Source: Limnephilus marmoratus (lineage: Eukaryota > Arthropoda > Insecta > Trichoptera > Limnephilidae). From it: a stretch of 64,000 nt of DNA. Below are positions 32,887 through 42,813 of the stretch, in pieces; the first letter of the stretch is position 1, and each line of letters starts with the position of its first letter. Under the pieces are notes generated by a model. The model ran no database searches. It saw only the letters and a list, made by a program, of their open reading frames with translations, and was not told the DNA's origin. The stretch is from positions 24,812,710 through 24,876,709 of the forward strand of contig OU862910.1 in assembly GCA_917880885.1 (NCBI GenBank), read 5' to 3'. The translations under genes were made by a program, and so were the position numbers.

Positions 32887-33051
32887 TATGAGGGTCAGTC
32901 AATTAGTAATGCCTCCTTTTTTTTTTCTACTTTAATAAAGTTAATTAAGTTAAAATTTTGAATTTGGTGCTATTCCTCAAACCTTTTTTAAAATTTGCTA
33001 CAGTGGTAACTTTTTGCGTCAACAGGCGTCAGCACTGCAATCGCTTGCAAA

Positions 33052-34854
33052 ATGGCCGACATCGAGATATTCGTAATAGATAGCGTTCTGTGATTGATTC
33101 TTGACTGTAGAAGGTGAAACGCAAAAATTTACATTCATAAAAGACTGAAAAACGTGTGCCATGATGTAACAGTGGACGTCAGCACTGCTAGTGAGCACTG
33201 GTTCTTTACTTTAACGAAGCTGAAGAACAAACACCGCTGGCTGAGGAAAACTGCTGAGGAAAACTGCTGAGGACTGCACTCATTCGTGGTGACCCCAGAT
33301 AACTACAGATATCGCATTCTCTCCCTCAGTAAAGGCAGTGTGATGACGAGTATTCGACAACTGATTTTCAACAAAAGTTTTGCAAGGTGGGTACCAGGAA
33401 ACTTAACCGGCCAGAATAAAGAAACAAGAAAAAAAAACGGCCTCACAACACTTGCAGCTCTTAGTTTCTGAAATTTTTCTTAAAAAAGTTAAAGTTTCTT
33501 GTAACCGGAGACCAAAAATGGGTTCATTTTTTTAAACCTGAATCAAAGAGGCAGTCAATGGAATGGCATCAAACAAACTCACCAAAGTCAAAAAAATCAA
33601 AACCGTGTGATTGGCGGGGAAAGTTATGGCGATGGCGTTCTGGAGATTTTTTTTTTATTCAATAAAAAATGCATAAATTACAATCAATTTTATACAATAA
33701 TTAATGATGACCGTGCTTTTTACGACAATACATACCATGCTCTTGTTAAAGGATGGACCAAAGCTGTGGAAATGGACCGAGTATAAGGTTATCTCTCTCT
33801 CTCTCAGGTTATGTGGGTCCTAGCGATCCGTAATGTAGGAAGGTTCTGCTTTTTTTGTTCCAGAATAAAAAAAAGAACAAGAATGTTTGGGAATAAACGA
33901 AAACAGGTTTCTACTTGTGAGGTTAAATTGGTTTCAGTAATAAAAGAGTTCATTTCCAAAACAACCAAAGCCCAGTATAATTTTATAAAGAACATAACAA
34001 TGTTGCCCTTTTGAGGGGCCGGGTTTCACATCCCCAAAAACATAACAGATTCTGAAACATAACAGATTCATAACAGATTTGACAGGAATATAATTAAGCA
34101 GAAAGAAATATCGTACCTGCGGACCAAGGATCTTTATCTAATTCTACACTGACACGAACTCTTAATTTACTTGAATATAGCACGTTGATGAACCGCGGGC
34201 CATATTCTCTCGCAATCTCCAGGATGGGAACCAGGAAAGACCCCCAGGAAGGCCAGAGAATGAGGACTCCCCGCTAGGGAGTAGTATCCAAGATCAGCAC
34301 CAGTGCTCCGGTTGAGCCCACCGGATGAAACACGATTTCCGTCAGCACACCTCATCAGGAAATGAACGCCGAGTAACCATCCGTCACAAATATGAGCAGC
34401 AATGACCGTACTAGGTCATAAGGACTCTCCCTCGCAAAGCTTTTCAATATGCCAGTCGCGATTATGTAGGTAATTAACAATACCGTTATGTCGCGGACAA
34501 ATATCGGTCCCAATGGCGGCGACCAATCACATTAGAAACAGCGTTCCGATCACATCAGAAAGAAGCGTTCGCAAAATGTACATCGCCCGGCTCGCGATTA
34601 AAATCGTTTAAAACAATTTGTAACGAAGAGATTATCCCATTTTTAAATCCAAAACTATCACTAAAGTGACAAGTCGAATCAACACCGGCTTCCCGTACGG
34701 TGCGAATTCAAAAAAAAAAAGTGAAAACCAGAGAGAAAAAAAAGTGTTGCCAATCCATTCCGTGCTGTTCAAATTATCAGGTTAGTGGTCAGGTAAATAA
34801 TTATATCACAAATTGATAATTATTTACGTGACACGAGATTACATTGAAAAGTAA
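33052..34854 (+). pseudogene. mariner transposase remnant
   Basis: The start MADIEI (33052) is followed, with many frameshifts and stops, by IHKRLKNVCHDVTVDVSTAS, VVTPDNYRYRILSLSKGSVM, FARWVPGNLTGQNKETRK and a PETK...SQWN...H segment, the order seen in mariner transposases. Most of the DDD catalytic region is deleted. The tail YHALVKGWTKAVEMDR runs to 33781, is broken by element F2, and finishes at 34837-34854 as DYIEK-stop. It is not functional. Confidence 0.88.
33782..34833. mobile_element. Unclassified mobile element F, copy F2 (1052 bp)
   Basis: Same termini as F1 (TATAAGGTTATCTCTCTC and TTATTTACGTGACA), flanked by the 4-bp duplication CGAG (33778-33781, 34834-34837). Its removal exactly restores the reading frame of the mariner C-terminus, which proves both boundaries. 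Differences from F1 are scattered substitutions and small A-run length changes. The hairpin near the right end is kept. Confidence 0.88.
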
Positions 34855-34963
34855 CAAATTAATCGTCAATAGTGTGGTTTTCCCTCCCTGCAATTGCAAT
34901 TTTTATTACTTGACAATTAAAGGAGAAAAAAATAGAAGGCATTACTTATTGACAGGCCCTATA

Positions 34964-36345
34964 TAAAAATCAATATACTCGTATGTTTCTATGTATGTGA
35001 AATGTCTATGCGTTGCCATATTAAGCATAGGAAATGTTTGAAACTTGCAAAATATGTTCTTTCCGCCCTCGCGAAGGTTTCTGGATTATTACAACCACAT
35101 GACAATACATCTGAAAAGTTTTTTAATCATTACAAAAACTCTTACGAAACTGTCAAAAATGTCACAATTCGAGAATGACATTTTGTAAACCATCGATTGT
35201 TCAATCAAAATTCAATTTTCGAATAAACTCTTCCACGAAGTACTCGTACTCGAAGTATTCGAAGTACTCTCATATGGTACTAACCAAAATCGAATACTTT
35301 TTATATAATCAAGTATTTTAAATAGGTTATGTTAGGTACCAAATTTGTTTGATTGTTCTTATAATATACAAAAATGAATTTTCGTAATATATTCAAAATG
35401 AAAATTTGTAAAAAAAAATGCAAAATGGTACTTGCTGTTTGAAAATCTGAATGTTACAGGACTGAATATATGTAACGTGGGAGATGGGTGAGGGAATGCG
35501 GGGAAGGTGGAGGGGGAACGCGTGAGGGGAAGGGGACATGGGAGGAGGAGGGGGGGCGGAAGGCGAACGGGACGAATGGGAAAGGACACGCAGGGAGAAA
35601 CATTTTCTTTATTAGCACACGGCGGTAACTCGCTAGATTTTAATAAAAACGGAACAAATATACTCGTATTACTAATATTTGAAGTTATTTGAGCCCATGA
35701 TCGGAATATTGTTGTTATTTATGGATTCCCACTTTTCTTTTAAAAGTATTAAGAATTGTAGGTTTATTGTATTTTCAACATAAAATTTCGTAAAGTTTCG
35801 TTTTTTCCAAATTTTTTAAAGCAAGAATATTTTTGGAAGGGTTCATTTATAGAACACCTCCCAAAATAATCTGAAAAGAGGAATTTAATCGACAGACATT
35901 TTAACGTCTTTGGCAGTCGAATGGACCAGGAGCGAGCAGTCAAGCCGTCCGAAACACGAGTTTCTTTAAGATCCTTTAATGTCATATTTAAACACCCACC
36001 TTCCCATTCCACCCCACCCACTCCTCCCCCCCCCCCCCCGGGGAGGGGTAAACCCGCAAGCTCCCTTTTCGCTTTAGCCACCAGTCTTTAGCGTGTGACC
36101 GCCAATTTCCGGTTCTGTCACCTCTGAACGTAACGTTTTTTTTTCACCTGAAACGTTTTCAGAACGCTGAGAAATATTTCAGACACAATGAGGTCAGAAT
36201 GAGGTTTCACGATGAAGTTGTTGGATGTGTTTTGGTATTCTTAAAAAATTGCTCAAATTGATAACTTTGTAATAATTGTATATAGAAGAAGTAGTAATTT
36301 GGAATAAATTTGATAAAGTTCTGTTCATATAAGTAAATATAAATA
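34964..36345. other. Unassigned DNA with G-rich and C-rich tracts
   Basis: A G-rich tract (35478-35585, many GGG and GGGG runs) and a C/G homopolymer region at 36026-36050 stand out; both could form G-quadruplexes on one strand. No gene recognised. Confidence 0.5.
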
Positions 36346-36348
36346 ATT

Positions 36349-36875
36349 CGAGTGCAGTTTACATGCGGTAGAAGTGAAACTTTACCAAAACAATCTCAAC
36401 CAATACTTAAAAAGTGAGGTCATAATCAAAGCGACCAATGAGCGTAGCCCAGCTTAATTTCCGTTTCATATCTCAACCAATAGGAGCCTTTAACATATTT
36501 AAAGCGGTCAACGAGCGCAGTTGATGCGACGCAGGTGCAGTAATCGTCATTTCCGGTTCATCCGAAATCCAAATCATAGCAGGTCTATAGAAGTTTCACT
36601 TCAATAAAATTCACTTCAGTAAAAGTTGAGGTTCAACAAAACGAATAGTTCCTTATAGTTTTTTTTAAGTGAAAACTTCTTTAGCACCGTTGTGATTTGA
36701 AACTCGAAGGAACGAAAAATAGCGACACTAAAAAGAGACAGACACATACATCTATGGGATTTAGCTTAGCGAGAGAAAGAGATAGTATAATCGGTATCCT
36801 CTTTGTGCGGTGCACTCTCGTCTACTTTAATTTTCTGTAGGTTTCACTTCTACCGCGTGTAAATTTCACACTCTG
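36349..36875. repeat. MITE family E, copy E2 (both ends present)
   Basis: The left end GAGTGCAGTTTACATGCGGT continues AGAAGTGAAAC, and the right end is its inverse (GTTTCACTTCTACCGCGTGT, then AAATTTCACACTC). It is about 527 bp with no coding capacity. Related pieces are E1 (31467) and E3 (39985). The target duplication could not be defined, so the superfamily is open. Confidence 0.75.
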
Positions 36876-36889
36876 ATGTTTTTTATTTT

Positions 36890-36990
36890 TTTTTATTTTG
36901 ATTCAACATTTTATATTTTCTGGTACAATTCAATAATGTTGGCCTCACTGGGTGGCTTTCCCGTGCTGAGGCCCCGCCTCGAGTTTAGCT
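36890..36990 (-). repeat. 3' end fragment of LINE alpha
   Basis: The fragment contains the family hairpin GGCCTCA...TGAGGCC at 36941-36973, with an inner GGG/CCC pairing as in alpha-2 (62461-62487). No coding sequence remains. A strongly 5'-truncated insertion is the likely origin. Confidence 0.5.
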
Positions 36991-37879
36991 TCCCCTCGCC
37001 TGAATTTATCAAAGTACGTATATATCTAAACTTTAGAAATTATGTGTGATCAAAACCCTTTCAGATTTACAAACTTGTCTATACCTACAGCCATTACATT
37101 ACCTGACGTATGTGAACTTTGTGTAAACATAACTGCGTGTGAACATAACTGTATTTTTAAGTACCGTACTTTATGTGAACATAGCGGTGGGTGGCTGAAG
37201 TAGGGACTAACGTACAAACGTATTTTTAGCACTGTATCCGCAGTTATAATAATTTCATGTTGATAGTAAGTAGATATTTTATAAACCAAGTAACGCAATT
37301 TATCCAATTATTTTCATATTTTGTTACCCTCGAGCATCAATAATTATTACGTTCTGTCGAGTACGAGAATAAAATTTCAGTAGATATGAAATTCGTTATT
37401 TCAGTGTCTACCCTTAAAATATTGAATTTTTAAAATCACAGCACCCCCGAGTACCTACTTTCATTAACCCCTCCGGCTAATTTATTCGCTTTCAGGAACA
37501 GCTCATGTAGGTGTAATAGAAATCGTTGTATCTTCCTTACTGTCTAATGATGAGAAATATTATCTAAACGGAGTCAGAAAGAGAAAACACCAAGCTTTAT
37601 ATTCAAATTAATTAGCAAAAGAAAAATTCAAATGTTGCACCTCTATAAAATCAAAGTTTCCATCCGCAATTTGAAAAATATTTAAGAAACTTTGTAAATT
37701 TTATTTTATTTTTGCACGAAACGACAAAAAAGTGATGTGATAATAACATTTACAAAACATTTGTCTAATAAAATGTCTATGTGTTTTTAATTTTTTTCGT
37801 CATCGTAATTTTGATTTTTAAAACTTTTTTTTATGTTTGCATTAAAAAATTTCTTATTTTATAAATTTTATCATTCAGC
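36991..37879. other. Unassigned AT-rich DNA
   Basis: No gene recognised. Three nearby copies of TGTGAACATAACTG-like sequence occur at 37115-37190. Confidence 0.5.
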
Positions 37880-39115
37880 AGATCAAATTTTATCGAGCAG
37901 AAACCCTTCACACAGAAGAAGAAGTACTGCACAATTTAAAGACAACTACTCATACGAAGTGGTCGATTAATTCACCTACCTGGGCTCCAGTCTGACAGAG
38001 AACAATGAGGATCCAGCAGAAATCAGAAAGAGAATCACAGCAGCCAAGAAAACATACTTCTCTTTGCTGCCAGTGTTTAAGTCACGTAATGTCCACAGAA
38101 AAACCAAAATAACCATATATAAGACCATTGTTAGTACTGTATTGGCATATGGATGTGAGGCGCTGACACTGACGGTAAAGATGGCTGAAATGATGGATAC
38201 TTTTGAAAGAAAAGTGCTGAAGATAATATGTTTATTTATTTATTTATTTGAGACACAAACAGGATATTTATAAAACATTTTTGTGGGTTAAATATAATAA
38301 ATTAAAATACAAATATAAATATCCCTAGACTAATGTGTCTGCAGTAATCACATTTGAATTTTTACAGAAGCAAACACATGAAAAACAATGCAAGTATTAT
38401 TTATACATATCTTTAAAAACAAAAAAAAAAAAACAAAATACAAAATTGAAATACATTATAAGTATACAATATATATGAAGTATTTCCTGAGACGTAATAA
38501 AACAACAAAAATATTTTTTTTTTTTTTTGGTGCACAAATCGTGGAGATATTTTTTGAAACAGGTTACATTATTTAGAAAAATATCTATGAAAGTGTGTAT
38601 TTTAACAAGATCATTGTATGATCGACATATTCTGGACATAGGATTAAAATATCCAGTATTATTGGTAAAAATTTCAGTCCAGAATATGTTTAGGTTTCTG
38701 GTAGATTTGGGCCTGGCGTATAACTTGATTTGGTTGACTAAGTTACTGTCTACACGATTATTCACAATATTATATAGCATTAAGAGGTCATTTATTTATT
38801 TATTTGTTGACCCGTGAAAGAGGGTGAACAGTGGCGCATCCGGCACAATACAGAATTGTATGATATATATAAGGCACCTAGCATCTCAGCACATATGAGA
38901 CTCCTCAGGCTGAGATGGGCTGGGCATGTACAGAGAATGCCGGATACACGCGTCCCAAAAAGAATTTTGACTGGACACCCAGGTGGAAAGAGAAAAGTGG
39001 GAAGACCCAGACTGAGGTGGGAAGACGAAGTAAGAGGGGATGCAGCACAGCTTCTCCAGGTACCAAATTGGAAGTCAGCCGCTGAGGACAGGAGGAGTTG
39101 GAGGCAAATCAGTTT
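37880..39115 (+). pseudogene. LINE C-terminal remnant, split by another LINE end
   Basis: Readable pieces are FTYLGSSLTENNEDPAEI, RITAAKKTYFSLLPVFKSRN, YKTIVSTVLAYGCEALTLT and FERKVLKII up to 38227, then VKEGEQWRIRHNTELYDIY, LRWAGHVQRMPDTRVPKRIL and GRPRLRWEDEV from 38814. This is the RT thumb and C-terminal part of an endonuclease-reverse transcriptase LINE distinct from gamma-1/2. A stop interrupts near 37970. The fragment at 38228-38808 is a foreign insertion. Confidence 0.82.
38228..38808 (-). mobile_element. 5'-truncated LINE 3' end (beta-like)
   Basis: A (TTTA)n tail lies at its left end (38228-38250) and a second ATTTATTTATTT at the right (38791-38803). On the minus strand the frame encodes ARPKSTRNLNIFWTEIFTNN, MSRICRSYNDLVKIH and FLNNVTCFKKYL, the C-terminal end of a Jockey/CR1-type protein. 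Its removal rejoins the host LINE between KII and VKEGEQW. The 3' UTR is AT-rich with T and A runs. Confidence 0.75.
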
Positions 39116-39984
39116 TTATTTTTCAGATACATTCCATTTATTCGGATTTTATTTTACCAACAAATAATCGAGACCAGAGGGGTAAAGAAAAATGCTTAAC
39201 ATTCTTTCTTGCCTTACTAGTAAACTGTGCAAAAAACAGAAACACAGACGCAAGTATTCACAATTACACGCTTTTAAAATTTTTTGTTTGGATTCACACG
39301 TAACTTGTATTAGCTTTTTCATTTCTTCAATACAAAGCATTGGTTGTCACTCGTCTCGTACAGCAATTTAATCTTTCTCAGAATACTGATCTCTCAATAA
39401 GGTAGGCTACCTGTAGTTACTACTAGAAAATAGCCATGAGCCACCCTGCGGGCATTATCGGAACTTGCTATCTTCAAAGACGACATAACCTAATACCACT
39501 ATGGAGACCCAGAATGAATCGATAACAGGGAATAAACATATAGGACCCCAGAGCAAGTTTACCCGACCCTAAGTAAAATCAAAATGCCTTTTTCATCTGC
39601 GAACCACTTCCGTTTCTTATTTCATGTCCGCAACACGTGATCGCCACTTTCTCAAAAGAATTTCAACGTGACCGCTGTTGAGCTCTGTTTATTAAATTGC
39701 CACATTTATCCGACGTATAGAAAGTCGAAGGAATTCCCGACGCGTTGATAAAAAAAATCGAAATAAATTACGGCAACCGTGGAAAACGTTTCGCGGTATT
39801 TATTTTATGGCGAACTTTGACGAAGTTGGGATGGCTGGAGTTGCTACCCAAGCGTTTTACTTTAGATAACATTTTGTTATATTCTTTAAAAACCACAGAA
39901 AAGGGAGAAATAAAATAATATTTATGAAATTGTCATGGTCGTTTTTATTAATGCTTACATCGTAACCATTTTATCTTTTTGAAT
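39116..39984. other. Unassigned DNA
   Basis: No gene recognised between the LINE remnant and MITE copy E3. Confidence 0.5.
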
Positions 39985-40198
39985 TGAAAACTTCTTTAGC
40001 ACCGTTGTGATTAATGATGAAATCAAAAATAGCTACACTAAAAAGAGACAAACACATGCATCTATATAATTTAGCCTACGAGAGAATGAGGTAGTATAAT
40101 CCGTCTCCTCTTTGTGCAGTGCTTCGTGGCCTACCTACTCTTGACTACTTCAGTTTTCTGAAGGTTTCACTTATGCCGCGTGTGAACTGTACACTCTG
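39985..40198. repeat. MITE family E, copy E3 (right half)
   Basis: CTTCTTTAGCACCGTTGTGA onward matches the right half of E2 (from about 36676), through TTTGTGCAGTGC to the right terminal repeat ending CACTCTG at about 40198. Confidence 0.7.
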
Positions 40199-40418
40199 TT
40201 TTATTTTTTAAATATCAGGTAGTTAAAACAAAATAAAAATAAATTAATTTGAAATTATAAAAAATACAAGAATAATTTCCTTAGATCATACATCTACCCT
40301 GTACAAAAGGATAAAGAAGAGATAAAATGGAGGAAAATGATGTATTTTAATAATAAAATTTCTAATTCAATAAAAAAGAATGTACCTAAGGAAATTATTC
40401 CTGTATTTTATGCAAACA

Positions 40419-40774
40419 TTATTCCCGCCCCCAAAATTTCAATTTGGGAGGCGGGAATGGGTACCGCCGCCCCGGGAACCTTTATTGGATAACCAACACC
40501 TCTGCCATAGGTCACCCCAAGTGGTTCGCTACGTTTGGTGATTTAGCAGGGGTGCCCGGGTTCATGGGGTGAGATTTGTCTAGGTCTTGGAGGCGGATGA
40601 CCAAGACATACTGAATCCCTGATTCCTACCCACCCCTTAAACCCTTTTCCTTCCCAGAACTCTCCTCTCCTTCCTTTCGTTAAAAAAACACACAGCATCC
40701 TCAAAGATGACATAGGCCCTGAGGGAAATTATTTTCCTCAGGGCCTCCTGTGTGGAGCTCATGTAATAAAAAAA
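40419..40774 (+). repeat. Family A SINE-like repeat, copy A5 (short form)
   Basis: Complete copy bounded by Penelope sequence. It begins with a hairpin ATTCCCGCC...GGCGGGAAT and ends with the two-tier 3' hairpin and an A-rich tail. The flanking CAAACA and AAACAA mark a short target duplication relative to PLE-1. This gives the clearest boundaries for the family. Confidence 0.9.
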
Positions 40775-41271
40775 ACAATTGACTTAAAAATTACATAGTA
40801 AATAATAAAGATTCTAAAATGAAAAAATCTGGAATTTAAAAATTGAAATGCAATGATTGTGATTTCTTTTATATAGGTAAAACTTCGAGAAACTTTGAAA
40901 TAAGGATTAAAGAGCATATGAAAGCTTTAAATATTAATAGTTTCTCTGAGTTTGCCAACCATTTAATAGAAACTAGTCATTCCTTTAATTTTAACAGTGG
41001 AATAGAATTAATACATTGAAATGTCAATGGCTTTCAGTTGGATAAATTAGAAATTTTAAAGATTAGAAAGAGTGTTAATGCAAATTTAAATATCATTAAT
41101 AATCAAAAATTGTTTTTAAATGACCCATTATTAAATCTATTCCCCTTTTAAATTTTTAATTAATATTGCCCCTCGTCCCTTAAACATTATTTTCTTTCAA
41201 ATTTTATTATTGTTTATGTCTATTATTTTTCTCTATTACCTATGTATGTCTATTTTTAAAATTAGTTCTGT

Positions 41272-41319
41272 CAAAACCCTGAAGAAGTCAGCTTTGCTGA
41301 CGAAACATGTTGGTTTTTG
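41272..41319 (+). ncRNA. Hammerhead ribozyme of PLE-2
   Basis: The core and stems are as in PLE-1 (CTGAAGA at 41279-41285, GTCAGC/GCTGAC stem II, GAAAC), but the cleavage triplet is GTT instead of GTC. GTT still fits the NUH rule, and activity is expected to be lower. Stem I is CAAAACC with GGTTTTTG. Confidence 0.82.
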
Positions 41320-41330
41320 TAAAAAATTAA

Positions 41331-41589
41331 GTGGTTAATACAAAGTTATCTATTAATTTGAAAATAAAAATAGTTAAAATTATATAAAGCATCAAAGTTT
41401 TCTGTTTCATCAATGTTTTACCATGATTATGACATTCAATGGGGTTGGCGTTATACGAAGTCAGACAAGTGTAAGAGAGACGGAGCTTGTGATTAATGGA
41501 CTAGAACTAAAAGATACCAAGTCGGTGGCGACTTTTTTTTCCATTCATATTTGAATGAAAGGCACTTCTAGTTTTTCTTCCTTCTATGA
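41331..41589. other. Unassigned DNA
   Basis: No features recognised between the Penelope copy and the LINE fragment. Confidence 0.5.
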
Positions 41590-42060
41590 TTCAAGGAATC
41601 TAATGTTATGTGTATAAAACAGCTGTACATTACTAAAATAATTTGTACATTTTTTATCAATACTAAATCTGCAGAAAGAACCCAACAAATCCATACCACT
41701 AGAATTGGCTCAACAATGAACTTTATGGCAATACATACTAAAACATCTTTTGGCCAAAGACTATTTATACCAAGCTCCAATTATGTTTAATATTCTGCCA
41801 GACTACATTAAATCTTCAAATTCATTAGATAAATTTAAAAAGAATGTTAAGATATTTGTGTTAACAGAGGATTGGCATAATGTTTTTTCATCCTTGTCCT
41901 TTTTTAAATAATAAGATTTCAATTTTTAAGTAATAAGATTTATTTTTAATAATATTTGTTTTTTGAATAATAAGCTTTTTTTAAATATTTATTTTTAACT
42001 CAAATAAAATCTATTTAGATTTTATTTGAGTTCCATTTGCCACAATTGGAGTGTCACCCT
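41590..42060 (+). pseudogene. LINE alpha-3, C-terminal fragment
   Basis: Broken frames read MCIKQLYITKIICTFF, TKTSFGQRLF and then, one frame over, FNILPDYIKSSNSLDKFKKN and VKIFVLTE before a stop. This is the same region as TFGQKSFLYYGIKLYSKIP of alpha-2. Its 3' UTR probably lies at 45890-46110, beyond the beta-2 insertion. Confidence 0.65.
41997..42032. repeat. Perfect inverted repeat, 17-bp arms
   Basis: AACTCAAATAAAATCTA (41997-42013) and TAGATTTTATTTGAGTT (42016-42032) are exact reverse complements with a 2-nt spacer. AATAAA occurs on both strands within the arms. Confidence 0.85.
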
Positions 42061-42112
42061 AAATGTTTTGTACTAGCTTTGTTTCTTGGTGGGTATAGTA
42101 ATTAAAGATTTA

Positions 42113-42537
42113 TTTATGGTCTATATTGTTGCATCCAATGTCGGTCAGATTATTAAGGAAGATGACATTGAATTTATTACTAGAGCCAATCCACGTCGAC
42201 ATTCTCAAGAGGAAATATCAGCAGCTCCCCGTGACGCCCGCCCTCGAAACGTGGTGGCTAAATTCGTCAACAAAAGGAAGAAGGACGAGCTGATAGCGGC
42301 CATTAAAAAGAAGAAGGGTGTAGACTGTAAGAGCCTAGGTGTTGCAGGAGGTAAACTTTATATCAACGACCACCTTACCAGAAAAACAAATTACTGTTGA
42401 GGTCAGCCAAAGACTTCAAAAATGTAAATAATTATGATTTTTTATGGGTGCGAAACTCGAAAATTTACTTAAGAAAGAATGTCACCTCTCCTGCTATCCT
42501 TGTCTCTGCTCAAACCCTTCTGAACAATTTAATTTAG
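42113..42537 (+). pseudogene. LINE beta-2 ORF1, C-terminal domain (one frameshift)
   Basis: Frame one reads DDIEFITRANPRRHSQEEIS, ARPRNVVAKFVNKRKKDELI and KLYINDHLTRKTN to about 42390. Coding shifts and continues LLLRSAKDFKNVNNYDFLWV, RNSKIYLRKN and ILVSAQTLLNNLI to a stop at 42535-42537. This matches the C-terminal nucleic-acid-binding domain, related to the baculovirus FP25K-type fold, found in ORF1 proteins of insect LINEs. The N-terminus is missing. Confidence 0.8.
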
Positions 42538-42813
42538 TAATTTGTCTTAAATTTAAATTATATTTTTTCTTAGATTTTCAACTTGTACCATTTTTCAACT
42601 TAACTTTACACACACATGACTCAACTTCTCACCCAATACATCACAAACACATACATGCATGTCTGCGCAAATTGACAAATATACTAACCTCAGTGGACTT
42701 TGGGCTAATGAGTAATAATTATCATAGTATGCTCATTTCGACTTATGCTTTAATTTGACTAATTTTTATATTAATTTCAAATCGAATCAAGATAATTATT
42801 TTCCACTCACACA

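Larger units (their letters stand above)
32889..34961 (+). mobile_element. mariner element, degenerate, carrying element F2
   Basis: TA target bases lie at 32887-32888 and 34962-34963. Terminal repeats are TGAGGGTCAGTCAATTAGTA and, reversed, TAGGGCCTGTCAATAAGTA, both followed by ATGCC. The transposase between them is mutated and internally deleted. Element F2 (33782-34833) is inserted three codons into the C-terminal motif. Without F2 the mariner would be about 1.0 kb. Confidence 0.9.
40258..41330 (+). mobile_element. Penelope-like element, 3' part (PLE-2), split by family A
   Basis: Near-identical to PLE-1 from AAAATACAAGAATAATTTCC through the GIY-YIG region and hammerhead. Coding is dead: TAA replaces a tyrosine codon in the GIY motif (about 40837), and a family A copy (40419-40774) sits between FYAN and the lysine-rich linker. 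The HS-FNFNSGIELIH region lacks the frameshift seen in PLE-1, so the two copies have decayed separately. Confidence 0.9.

Noticed and set aside
33286..33471. 61-codon frame as a small gene
   Set aside because: It is one surviving piece of the mariner transposase (TPDNYRY...SKGSVM...ARWVPG), not an independent gene.
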